Positions 47,526-60,000 of a DNA stretch of 64,000 nt are shown here, piece by piece (the first letter of the stretch is position 1; each line of letters begins with the position of its first letter). The notes under the pieces were generated by a model. That model was given only the letters and a program-made list of their open reading frames with translations. It was not told the origin of the DNA and made no database searches. A program made the translations under genes and the position numbers. This DNA is from Chimonanthus salicifolius. Its lineage: Eukaryota > Streptophyta > Magnoliopsida > Laurales > Calycanthaceae. The stretch spans positions 9,790,438 through 9,854,437 of the forward strand of contig CM023537.1 in assembly GCA_013350335.1 (NCBI GenBank). Direction: 5' to 3'.

Positions 47526-50500
47526 CAAGATTTCTAGTTTCTAAATGTGAATGCAGCCCCAACTGATCTACTCTCCCATATATTTGTGCAGTCATAACCC
47601 TGACTCTTTTTACCGACCGACTTCTGACCGTACACGTGGCAAGAGAGACGTGTTGAGTATGGTTGTGTTGGTGGTAGCGTAGGTCACAGTGATGACGGAC
47701 TAGGCTTTTAGCCCCGTGACGCATTCCTGTGCTCTCCTATTTTCTATAACTGTGTAATAAAATAATGTTTATAAAAAGAAATACTAATAAGAGTGACTTT
47801 TTTCAATCTTTACACTCTCTTCAATACACAACAAGTCACGTTGGACCGCAAACTTTATGAGAAAAAAATATTTTTTTTTATAGTCAAAGGTGTACATTAT
47901 TATGGGATAGGTCACGTTACGGTTTATTGGGATGAAATAAAAACTAATTTGATTATTATAATTTTGTGTGATCTATACGTAGGAGTGAGACAGACTCTAA
48001 AATAAATTTTATAGTTCCTGTTATTGGGTTTGATTTAAAAAGTCATAAACTTTTTTATTATCTTAACGAAGGTGTGTTCGAAACATGTCTTTAAATAATA
48101 AAATTTTAGAGAAGAATATTTAAAGTATAGTTTTAATTCTTGAGCACTACTTCAAAGTATATAGAACTGAGCTGAGGTGTCAAATCCTAGTTGGAAGTTT
48201 GAATAATAGTTGTTATTAAAAAATTGAAATTGTTGTAAATAAAGTACATGATAAGTATCTTGCTTATCTTTTAACAGCTTGGATGTCTTTCAGTTTTATA
48301 TTCTACTTTTAGAAAATGTGACGCCACTTCAAACATATTTCCTCATCCTTTGCCATTTCTTTTGATCATTTGGAGTTTCACCTTAGCTTCTCATGTTTGA
48401 GGCTTCTACAATGGGATAATAAATTTTTTAAGCTTACTGATTTAATACTTAACTTCAAAGAGTCAAGGGTTAGTTTGTTGGCTTGAAACTCTATAATGAT
48501 TTGTCTTTCGTGCTAGACTTTTCACTTTTTCCTTTTTCCTTTTTCCTTTATCTAATATATTTTATAATTTTTTTCTAAAAAATTAAAAAGAAAGAAAAAA
48601 AAGGGTTTGTATTAATTGTTTTTCCGTCAATAAAACATATATCAACAATACATGTCATATCCCATATTTTAAAACATTGTGCCAGTTTGAGCTCTTTTTA
48701 AATTAATGGTGCACAGCGGATGCAAGAAGGAAGAGTACCTCTCCTTTTATAAGTAGTGTATAGATTATGGAGTCAATTTAAGGTTCATGGATCTCTCTCC
48801 TCCCATGGATAGCTAAGTAATCAAATTTTGCGGGTCATTTGACTAATTCTTACAGCACTAATTTGGAATTATCAGTGTTTTTGAAACTCTTTTTGTTGGT
48901 TCTCCAAATCCAAGTTTGAACAAAAGATTCATCAAAATTATATTTAGAAGTCCAATTCACAATACGTAATAAAGTATATTATAAATTAAATTTCATCTTA
49001 CAAATCTAGTTAAAATTTATTTACGTTGAGAATGCACAACCTCAATAATAGCCTCTATCCAACTAAAACAAATGGCACCAAGGGTTAAAAGAATCAACTA
49101 TAGATTTTTTTACCATTGTCATAGATATCGTTCTCAGAATATTAACAGTGATTAGTAATGTCGAGATATTTTTAAAATTTCAAATTTTTACTGAAAAATT
49201 AATAAAAAAATCTCACAAAAAATATAATAAGATTTTATAAAAAAACACATGATAAATTTAAAAATACTAACAATATTTATAATATTCTTTTGAACAGGAC
49301 TACGCCACAGATGCGACCAACCATCCACCTCCTTCAACGTTAATCCATTCACTTTTTGTGTCCTTCTTTGTCGTTATTGACGTAATGCCCTAATATTTTC
49401 AACCTTTCTGGATTGGATCCCATTTATTCTCTACCATTTTTTCCTTATTCTTCTCAATGAAGAAACCTTCCTGACCAGAATTGAAGTGTTCGAAATCAAA
49501 TAAAACTAGTCCAGAAGATTCCAATCAAAAGATAGATTTTTGGAGATTTGCTCCTCTTCCACTTTTAAATTTTTAATTCCTAGGAACACCGTAACATGCG
49601 TGTATGCTGGGTCTTGTAATTAATTTACGAAATCAAATAATGTATGTATTCCACCCAAAATTCATCATCCAGTTTTCGATTAACATATTTATTCACAAAT
49701 TATCGAATCAAGAGAGGTCGAGTTTAAATTGAATTAAATAATCCACCTTATTATTTATATAAATTTATTTCAGATTAAATATTGAATAAAAAAATTGTAC
49801 TAGACTGGGAGTATCCGGACGTGTACAAGTTTCGCGTTGACGGTGTCAGATTTCAGTCAACGACGTCGGCAGTATAAGCTCGACGTCGGATATACGCTGT
49901 CGTTGGTGGTGGGATGGTGGATGGACTTGGCTGCGCTTCACTTGGCTGCCGCTTTCATCTTTCTAAGCTCCAATCCGAGAGCGTCTTTGACAGGCTAAAT
50001 GCCACAGAGAGGTTTTGGCTTCATTGAATAATTTATTTATTTTAAAAAGGGAAGATGTCTTTTTTTTAATAATAAAAAAAGAAAAGAAACGAGAAGGTGT
50101 CTTTTCAATGATGAGAGGAGTGAGTTGCGATAGATTCAATGTACTGTATGGTAGTAGAATTTGGAATGTAGTGGTTGGATGCTAATGACATAATTTATTA
50201 ATTTAGATAAGTTAATCTATAATAGAAATCACAATTCACAAGCCATGAGATTTAGAAAACAACGATTGGGTGGCAGTGATTGAGTGGAGTTTCAAGACCG
50301 ATTCTAATATTTATTAGAGGGGTTGTTAATGAAGATTTCTCAGTGAAACCCTTATAAACATCTTTAGTATAAAAGGTCTTTTTACTATGATTTTTATAAA
50401 TGGGAAAATTCATTCAGCGTCTAATCAGATGGTGGATACACATCTAACTAACCCATTGGAAGAGAGTCAGACTTGAAAGGGATGTCACGAAATATATTAG

Positions 50501-52807
50501 AGTTAAATTTTGAATTGGTCAAATCAAATTTTAATAAATTCAATTTAATTTATATTAAAATTTATTGAACTTGATTTGATTCGATATGAATTTCTGATCT
50601 GATTCAACTCGGGTATTGTTTTATAACTTAATATATTCGGTTGAATCAGATTATGTCGAGTTCAGTTAGGTTGATTTTAAAATTTTCAACTCCACTTGAC
50701 TTGAATTTTGTATAAATTTTTTCTTTCCTAACTCGATTCAAAATATACAAATATATAACTTAAATTCACTGATTTTTAAGTTGAGTAATGCGAGCCGAGT
50801 TAACCTGAGTTCCACACTGGGAAATGAATTTAGAGTCGGAGAAGATAACAACAGAGCACCAGCTGTCTCCGAGCTGTGCCATTTGAAGATAAGGATAAAA
50901 ACCGACTGCTTGACTTATCCCATGGCGTCAATGTCACCGTTAAACTCATTTAGGGTTTCTCTTCCAATCAACCCAACACCATTAATTCTGGATTCTGCAT
51001 AACTACTCAGATGCATTTTTGCAAATTGTGGGCCCGTGGTCACAAAGACTGATGGGTGGGCCACGCCTCCACATCCAACGGATGAGAAGCGGCCCCACAT
51101 TTGCCGCCCGGAGCTAGCTGATAGCTCAGACTACAGAAAATGCCGATGGTGGGACTTGGTTTTATTAATTACTTTAACTAAAACAAAAAGAACAGGATTA
51201 AAAATTTTGAGATTAGTTTTAACATTTAAAACAATGAATTTCCAATGAATGATCATAAATCAAAAGTTTTTATTGAAATCTAAAATATTAAAACTAATAC
51301 TGTACGTTATGAATTACTTAAAGGGCTTTAATATTTTTAACACATGCAAGCATCTCAGTAATGCAATATATAAATAATTTTTGGAGAGGTCTAATGGACA
51401 TTAGATTTTAAATTTTGTATATTTTGATAGATTGCATTTGAAAGTGCGTTTCGTTCTATCATTAGAAAATCATGATCAGCTATCAAAATCTCTAAGATAA
51501 TACTTGTTGAATTATTGTAGCTCTTAATTTTAAATGAAAATAATAATTATCTATTATTTTCAAATTTAATGAGAAGTTGGATAAATACAAAAAGTAAATA
51601 TTAAATTTAAATTTAAAAAAGAATATAATAATTTAAATGAATTAGAGAAAGTACTTGTACTCCATCATGCAAGAGTAAAAATAAGTTATTAAATTATTTT
51701 ATGTAATTCAAACTTTCAAATCGAGTGGAAAAGGAAAGGAAGGATCGCTGCTCTTATTTAAATTAAAATTTGTCTATAAAATTTTTTTACTTTAAAGGAA
51801 GGGATCAGGAACCTTCGTCCAAGAGCAAGGGGCCTAGAATTTCCACCTCTTTTAAAAAGAACGATTATCTATTCATCAAAATTTTATATTCTTTATTAAT
51901 TAAAGGAGGGAACACTTGCCACTTTATCATAGATTGAATGATGAAAATGTTCTCATAAAATAATAATTATCTCGTATGTTAAAAGTGAAAACATTTTTAT
52001 TATTTAAATTATAATAAAATAGTACAGGTGTCACATTATAAAATGAGGGTGTCCCATCATTTTTCTTGTAAAGTGGATAGCAGAGTTTTTACTTTTTATG
52101 AGTCACAAAATCAACTACTCATTAGTCTTAATTGCCATTAAGTAAACAGAAACTATGAGACCTCTTAAAAATCCATCTTCATGTATCTCAATCTACCAAT
52201 AAATACTCTTTTAAATAATTAATGTTAGATTCATAAACAATCATAGAAAGATATTAAAATTCAAAAGTTTCCTTTATTTAAACTCTAATAACTTAACTTG
52301 ATATAATTAATTATGTATATTTTTAAAGTTCACATTTATCTTGAAATTATACTTTTTATATTTCTAATTTTATTTTATATTACCACACAAACTATACATG
52401 TCTTAACTATTTTATTTTATTTGTAATAGGGTTTAATATTTCAAAAATTTACCGAAAATTTTATGATATAATAAATTGAATAAATTCCTAAGAAGGGAGA
52501 AAATTCTCCTATGCGTCACCTCTCTAAAAAAATTTACTTGAATTTGAAACCTATTTTTTTTTACTTATTTTATCCTTTATCTCTTTTATTTTAATTATCA
52601 AATTTGCTATAAACGTAGACGTCTCGGTGGTGTGGAGACTACAGAGTAAAAGCCTCAAACTGCCACTGCTATGGTCGGTTCACTTGGACTTGGAGTGTCG
52701 AGAAAGGAAGATACCTTTTTGTTTCGTCACTTCTTCTCTTCTCTTCACTGAAAATTTCCTGATACGATAAATTACTGAGAAGAGAGGAAATTCTCGTTAT
52801 CCATGTC
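47526..52807. other. Long AT-rich intergenic region
   Basis: No gene is supported. The stretch 50780-51130 is less AT-rich and has a 73-codon open frame (50781-51002), but without features. The region ends at the proposed NAC promoter. Confidence 0.45.
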
Positions 52808-53164
52808 TATAAATAGAAAACCTTCCCATTACTCGATTGTTTCGCTTGGAGTGAAGAGAGCGAGCTTGGGGAGTGGGGACGTCTCTCCCCTTTTGGTTCG
52901 TCTCTCTCTCTCTAAAATTTTCTGTTCTTTTTTTTTTAGCCTTTGGTTATGGCGATCGTGCTATTTAGTGTTTTTACATCTGGTTTTCTCAAGGATTTTG
53001 AGCATTTATTACCGATTCCCCACTTTTTTTTTCGTGAAATTCGTTTTATCTGCTAATTTCGAGCTTACTTTTTTCTCTGTTGTGTTTCTTCAAAACTTCG
53101 AAGAATTTCTGGAAAGGGTTTGTGGAATTTTCTCTTTGAATCTGAAGATTTTCGCGTTTTTTGG
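52808..53164 (+). promoter_or_regulatory. Probable NAC gene promoter and non-coding first exon
   Basis: A perfect TATAAATA lies at 52808-52815, followed by a pyrimidine-rich leader with (TC)n near 52900. A usable donor, TTTTTTGG|GTAAAAT, is at 53165. The following 3.8 kb is T-rich, as plant introns are, up to TTTCTCTGACAG at 57020. The link to the NAC coding exons is an inference from this composition. Confidence 0.45.
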
Positions 53165-54517
53165 GTAAAATTGAAGTTTTTGAGCTGCTTTTAGTCTTAA
53201 GAGTGGAGTATCCGAAAGCCGGATGTCTGATTGTGGGATTTTGTTACGCATATTCCAAGGGAATCGAACCCAAAGCTTTCTCTTTCGTATTTTCCCCGGT
53301 CTCTCTCTCTCTAAGTTCAATGCTTTGACGATGTGAACTAATTTTCCCCGGTTTCCCATTTTCACTCCCTGTTTCTTCGTATTATTAATATTTTGTTAAT
53401 TTAAAAATTTCCCCACTTTTTATTAATTCGTATTTCTAAAATCTAATTTTGAGCTTATATTCGGAGGCTTTAAAGTACTGCTGCTAAACTCAGGTTTGTG
53501 TTTAGCTTTTTTCCCCTCCTTCACTTCTGCATTTGGAGACGTGGGAGGCTTAGCAACGGTTTGGAACTTTGGATGAATGACTTTTCTGGAAAACAAGGAT
53601 TTTTTAAAATTAAAGTGTTTTAAGGATTTTTTTAGTTAATATACCTATTTTTTGTAAGGGCAATTCCTTCTCATAACAGAGCTTGTCGATTACATCGACA
53701 TGCTTTTGCAGGAAAATGAACAGAAATGTAAAAGTGGGTTTTTCTGAAAAAGGCTTTTCTGAAAACAGTTGTATGCGTTGTTGCTGTTGATTGGTTTTTA
53801 TGGTGACGTATGTGCTGTTTTCCTTGGAAATTGCACATTCCCAGAATCTGTAAACTACAGTGGGTCAGTTTCACAGATTTCCAAAACTGCTGTTTTCTCG
53901 GATTCCGGGCCGGGCTCTGTTTAGATGAGAGGAAAATTATTTTTCCGTAAATAATCAAACCTGACCAGAAACAATATGAGTCTCTTTCTAGTTAGACTGA
54001 CTATTTTCAAGAAAATACTTTCCTTTCTTTGTGCATCCAAAGAAAGCCAATCATGTAACCAAACAATCGCTAATACCCTTAATGGAATTGTGCCTTTTAT
54101 GTCTTTCATTTTCATTTCGAGTAGAACATTTCATTTTCTTTCGCTATTCTTGTAATGGATTCTTCCAAACCTGTGCTTTGGAAATTGGAATTTCTTTGAT
54201 GAATTTCAATTTTTTTTCTTTGCTTGTCATTTATATGGTGAAGTTTGCTTGTAAATCCTTCAGATTTGTCTTTAGTTCTTTACATGTGGACTTTGAGCTT
54301 GAATTTTCAAGTATTTGAACGTCCTGGGTTTGAAATTTTCTTCCCCGTCTTCTTTTGATTCACCTAAATACTTGCAATCCATCAGATGATTCTTCTGTGA
54401 TTCCAGTTCTAGCTTTTATTCCATACTTTTATCGATTTTATCCTATCTATAAACTCCAAATCTACCTTCTGAAAGATCTTTATTTTTAAATTCTTGTCTC
54501 GTAAAATTTTTATTTGG

Positions 54518-54548
<31 letters not shown>

Positions 54549-57020
54549 CAATTTCAGTAACTTCTTGTTCCTTGAAGGATTTGCACCTTTTATTTATTTT
54601 TTCTTTTGTTTTAATTTCTCTCTTATTTACTTTGCAAGAGTGATGAAATTTACCTTTTTAAGTTTATCTCGAGCAATTGCATTTCAACTTCTTCATTACT
54701 TGTTCCCTGCACGTTTGGAAGTGTTTAATACTGTAAATAATCACCCAGAAAAGAGAATCTTTATGAAATGAACCCTTTGCAGCTCGTTGAAATACTGAGG
54801 TTTTGATCTTATCTTTATTTCAATTTCTATTTTGTAATTTTGTATAAATAAGGTTTCCTCATCTCAAAATATCTTTGTTCTTATGGATTCTTTTAGATTC
54901 TTTTAGATCTGTTTTTTTTTTTTTTAATCTCTTGATTCATACATTTGCTGTGGAGTCTTGCTAAAAGTGACACGTGCCTTTTTTTTGCTAATTTCGGGCT
55001 TTGTTCAGAAGTACTGAAAATCCCGAGTACTTTTCCCAGTTAGTTCTTCCCTTTCCCCCCTTACAAACAGAACTACATCTTCAGTTGGACAAATTCTGTT
55101 GAGTTTTGATGCCATTTCTTTGTATAAATTTCAGCTCTTAATGATAGGCAGAAATTCTACACTATTTCAAGAGTTTTTTTTTTCCTTCTTTATATCTCAA
55201 GATCTGTAACATTCCTCTGGAGCCTTTCACTAAAACATCCTTCAAGAACCTGAATCATCTTTTTATCTGCTTTTTTTTTTTTTCTGTTTAATTGCATTTT
55301 TCATGTTAAACACTCAAGTTATCATTTTGGGGAGTTAATCATACCCTATTCTATGATTCAACTATTTTAGAGTGAATATCACTCCCATCAGATGCTTATA
55401 TACAAGCTAAGACTGTTATTGAGGGGAAGGTTGATCCAAGAGTTTGCTTCCATCAAATTTGCATTAGATGAATCCATAAGATTAATTTATTGAAGTTAAT
55501 ACCTGGCAAATTCTAGCTTTTAACTGGCCAAATGAGTTGTTTTGCATTTATTTTACCAAAATCTCTTTTATGCTTGAAGAATTATTTGTTTTCAATGTAG
55601 TTTTGAGTAGTCTTTATTACATCAAAATATATCATTATCTAAAAAAATTGGTGTAATATTCTTCCTGAGCATGTCCTTGTAATTTTCTGGAGAACTTTGT
55701 ATGGAGTTCAAATTCTACTTTTTTTCTTTATATTTCTATTCTATCATATTTTGTTAGAATTTGGGAACTTTCTGGACATGCAAGTTCCATTTGGTTTTGA
55801 GTTTACAAGGAAATTATGTAGAATTCTGTCAATTAATAATCATTACCAAAACATTTGAGGGATCCATTCTTGCAATCACATTTAGTTGTATTTTCTTGTT
55901 TCTTTTCCTTTGTTCCCTCCTTTTCTGGGTTTGTGTATTGTTATGTATTCTTTTGTAGCTTTCACTTAAGCTGTGGCCATAATTTTATTCGTATTCTGCT
56001 TTGTGCTGTATACTTTGCTTCGTTATCCAATTTCTGAGCTGGCCAATGGTTAAAGATTGTCATGATATCAGGTACTAGTTAATTTTATCATGTGTAGATT
56101 GTGTCACGGAAATGATTTGTCCTTTCATCTGCATTCTCTAGACTATAAATAACATCTGCAGATGTTATTTGGTCATTTACACTCTGTTTCATCTGTCTAT
56201 TGATACACTTACTGCTACATCAACCTAAATCATTTATCATTTTTCACAGACCACATTTAAGAAAATTCTATTGATGTATCAGGCCTTTCTACCCTAGAAA
56301 TCTTCTTTTGACACTTGAGCGACTCTATAACTCTATATTATCATTTGGGGCTCTTTCTCCTTGTACTTTTCTGAATCTTTCAAGAGATTTTAGTGTTTGG
56401 ATGCATTATTTTTTTATCCATGTGCATGATTTAATTCTCATTCTGTTCTTTACCTCTACTATTTATCCTTTATTTTAATTTCCATATTTAGCCAAAAGAA
56501 CATTTCATGATGGTCGCTGCTTCCAAAAGAACTATGTATCTAACACATGGTTGTTGCCATATCAGAGATATCTGGCACATCTCACCTTTTTCTAGGCTGT
56601 AATATTTATACTCACCAAATTCCTTTCTGCTTCTATCATGCCAGGATACAGAGAAGCAGTTGTTTTACCTGATGTAAATACTATTTTGCTTTTATTGATA
56701 TTGTTTTTTTTTTTTTTAACTTCCTCCAATGTCCAAAAAAAGTTGGATAGTTCTTAATTCTCGAGTCAAATTGTTATCATATGACCAGCATTTTCATCTA
56801 CTTATATATGTAGGGGTTCTACTTGCAGAAACTCCAAGGACGTATAGTCCGCCCACTCCCTCCCTTCCCCAGGGTTTCCTCAATTTGCTGATTTTTTTTC
56901 CTTATGAGTAAATATCTCTGAGATAATTTTTTATCGAATTGTCTTTTTTACCTATTTTTTGTGATTAGATTGATTTCTTAAGGCCAAGAGCTGAACTTCA
57001 AGTTTCAATTTCTCTGACAG
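53165..57020 (+). other. Proposed 5' leader intron of the NAC gene
   Basis: T-rich, AT-rich sequence without coding signals, bounded by a donor-like GTAAAA and the acceptor TCTGACAG at 57013-57020. The exon after it begins at 57021, 38 bases before the ATG. Confidence 0.4.
54519..54545. repeat. (CT)n microsatellite in the proposed leader intron
   Basis: About thirteen CT units. Confidence 0.9.
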
Positions 57021-57058
57021 GTGCTTGAGCCTAATTTGGTCTTTGAAATTCAGTGACC

Positions 57059-60000
57059 ATGTCTCCTGTGGCAACTCTCTCTTCCCCTCCTGATATTGAC
57101 TTCCATGCAGATGATGCTCAAATGTTTATGCATTTGGAAAGGATGATGCGTGGGACTCCTCCCCCATCTAATGTGCTCACAGATTTCGATCCTTACACCG
57201 TCAAACCTGAGAATTTGCCACGTAAGTATTGATCTGTCATATGGTGGATTGATTACTCTGCTTGTTTATTGTGATCTATTCTTGTTAGTTATGATTTTTG
57301 GATTGCAGATTATCCTTATTTTTTCAAACAACCAAGTTAAGTGATCAATATTTGTTGCTTTTCACCTTTTTATGATTGTTTTGTTTGATCCTTTCTGGTA
57401 AACTAACTACTGAACTATTTATAATTTTTGGTTGTATTTGAACTGTAACAAATTAGTTGCTTATGATACATGCTATCAGACCGTCTAGAGTCCCCATCTT
57501 CATTCTCAGATTTAGTTTGGCAACTTCGTACGAGTAAATGCCCAATTATCTGCCTGTATTCCATTTGTCATGTATCCTTCTATTTCACTCTGGCGGGATG
57601 ACATTGAATGGATGGAAACTAAAAATTAGACTGTTGGCTTTCTGTTTCTTTCCCATCTTCAGATCTTGATGTAGCACGTACAAGAGCCGTATGTGAGAGA
57701 AAGTCTTCCGCTCCCGGCCGACTTTCTCGCTACCAAGTTGTCTCCTTTCCAAAGATGGTCTCCGCTCCAAATCCCGCTTCTATCGTCTCCTATACGGAAG
57801 TTGCCAGCACCCCTATCGTTTCAAGGAGGGAAACTTCCATCTTGAACCATGTCCAGCCGACTCTTCTCGGATATAAGATGTGTGTTTCGGCTGGAGGGCA
57901 GATCATTGAAGATATACAAAAAAACCCTATTGACCATCTTTCCCCTCTTACCCCCTTTTCCCCTTCCTCTGCTACTCCTCTTTCAGAATCACCAGCTGTT
58001 GTTGCTGCTGTCCTCCTTCTTTCTCTTTTCTTCTCTCTCTTATTCTATTGCAGTGCCAACGAACCAGGAGAGCAGTCCTGATTCAACTACTGTCGATCAA
58101 CCCTTGTTGCAGTTTCGTGCTAACTGTCCAGGTTCCCTGTTTGCTGTTCTATCACAGATTCAGCTGCCTCTCCTCTGCTACCAGTGTTCTGTTTTGTTGC
58201 TGTTCTGCTTGCTGCCTCTCTCGATCGGCAGCGTCCCTGTTGATCTGCTGCTCTCGAGAAGCCACCCATCCACACTTCACCACCCTCCATCGTCTTTTCC
58301 ATTAAGCCCACTGCATCTTTTCACTCCAAGTTCCCAACCGTACTCTCTTCATACACCCTCTCTCTCCACTTCACCTTTTCCACTACCCAACACACCAACT
58401 GCCCTCTTTCTCATTTACCAAAGCCTACCCTAACCTATCTAACCTAGCCCTTCTTTTCCCATTCTAAACCTTCCAACTCATCCCATCCACCAACGTTCCA
58501 CTCAATCCACCAAAGTATTTCTTAATTACCAAATTGTCATTTGGTTACCATTGTTATCCATTAGAACCCAAGTTCTACGATTCATCTAGATTTGATCGGG
58601 AGTATCGCTACAGTTCAGCCAGTCAACTTTTCAGATCCGGCAGCCACTGCATCAGATCTCATGCACTGCCATGTGATGGAACAAATTCTCATCCTAAACA
58701 CTTCTGTATTTTTTATGTAGATAATATAGAAAAGCTTAGAATTTCTTTGACTCTCACCAGAACCTTTTGCTGTCATTTTATGGAACCTTCTATTGGACAA
58801 GGACCTGTCTTGTAACCTATTAATCTGTAAATTTGCTCTCTCTCTCTGATGTTGAAAAGTAGCATGAGACTATTTGGATCATCTGGATCATCAGAATGAA
58901 CCTCGAACTCAAATATACATTCCCATGTCACAGTGTTCATTGTGCTGATCTGATGATTCCTCATACAAATGATTTTGATGGTTGGATCAAAAGTCATGGC
59001 AGTTTGAAATTAAGTTGCACATTGTTGGGGCTGCTGCGAACGAGTCCCACATTGGAAGTGTAGAGGGAGATTTAGGGGTTTATAAAGGACTTGGGTCACT
59101 CCACCTCACATGCTAGTCTTTTGGGCTGGAAGCCCAGGTCCTAACACACATCAGGACTTCTGAGCTCATTTCCAATGATCTAAATGATCCAGATAGTTGT
59201 TTGCAACCTGTTCTGCATCCCTCTCTCTCTCTCTCCTTGTATCACCATTTACATTGGACAAGGACTGGTAAATATTGCAGTTTGTCATTTTGTGAAGGTC
59301 ATTTCTTTTGAGAATTAGCAAAATATAGTATACGTTAATTTTCTTCTGATACATTTGAGATTTTGTTCTGATACTGTGACATGAAAACCACTAGTTTTTG
59401 TAGACGAGTACATTGAGAGGATTTCTTCTTGTTCTTTTTTCTTATGGTTCATCAGTAACCACCAAAACATGCCACCCTTTGATCATTTATAAATAGCTGA
59501 TAAAAATGAATTATATTTGCAGCACAGATGTTTTACTTGATCAATTCAGTAGACCCTAAATCCCTTACTGGAGAAAAGGGGATCAAAACTACTGAAGCAG
59601 GTTACTGGAAGACCACTGTGAAGTATAGAACATTGGAAAGATCTCACACCATGGGTATTATAACTATCCTGGAATTTTACAGGGGACAAGCTCCTAATGG
59701 AGAGAGAACGAATTGGAGGATGTATCAGTACACAATGGATCAGAATTCGTTGGTATTATATTGCACAATAGTATTCTCATTTTCATTCTACTAACGTTTC
59801 TTTCCCCAAATCATCTTATGAAAAAAAAAAATCAATGCTCTCTCTTTATTTGCAGGGATTTAGTTCATTATGTAGAGTCTATCTTGGTGAGCAAAGTCAA
59901 TCAGAAGAACATCAGGCTTACGTAGATGATGACAGTGGAGACTTGATGAAAGCTATTCTGTTGAGTTTGTCAGGAGCTGAAGAAAACCACCGTAACTTGC

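Noticed and set aside
57849..58433. 194-codon Leu/Ser/Pro-rich frame in NAC intron 1
   Set aside because: Pyrimidine-rich sequence gives Ser, Leu, Pro and Phe in any frame; no domain. The in-phase frame 57663-58081 was kept only as a weak cassette candidate.
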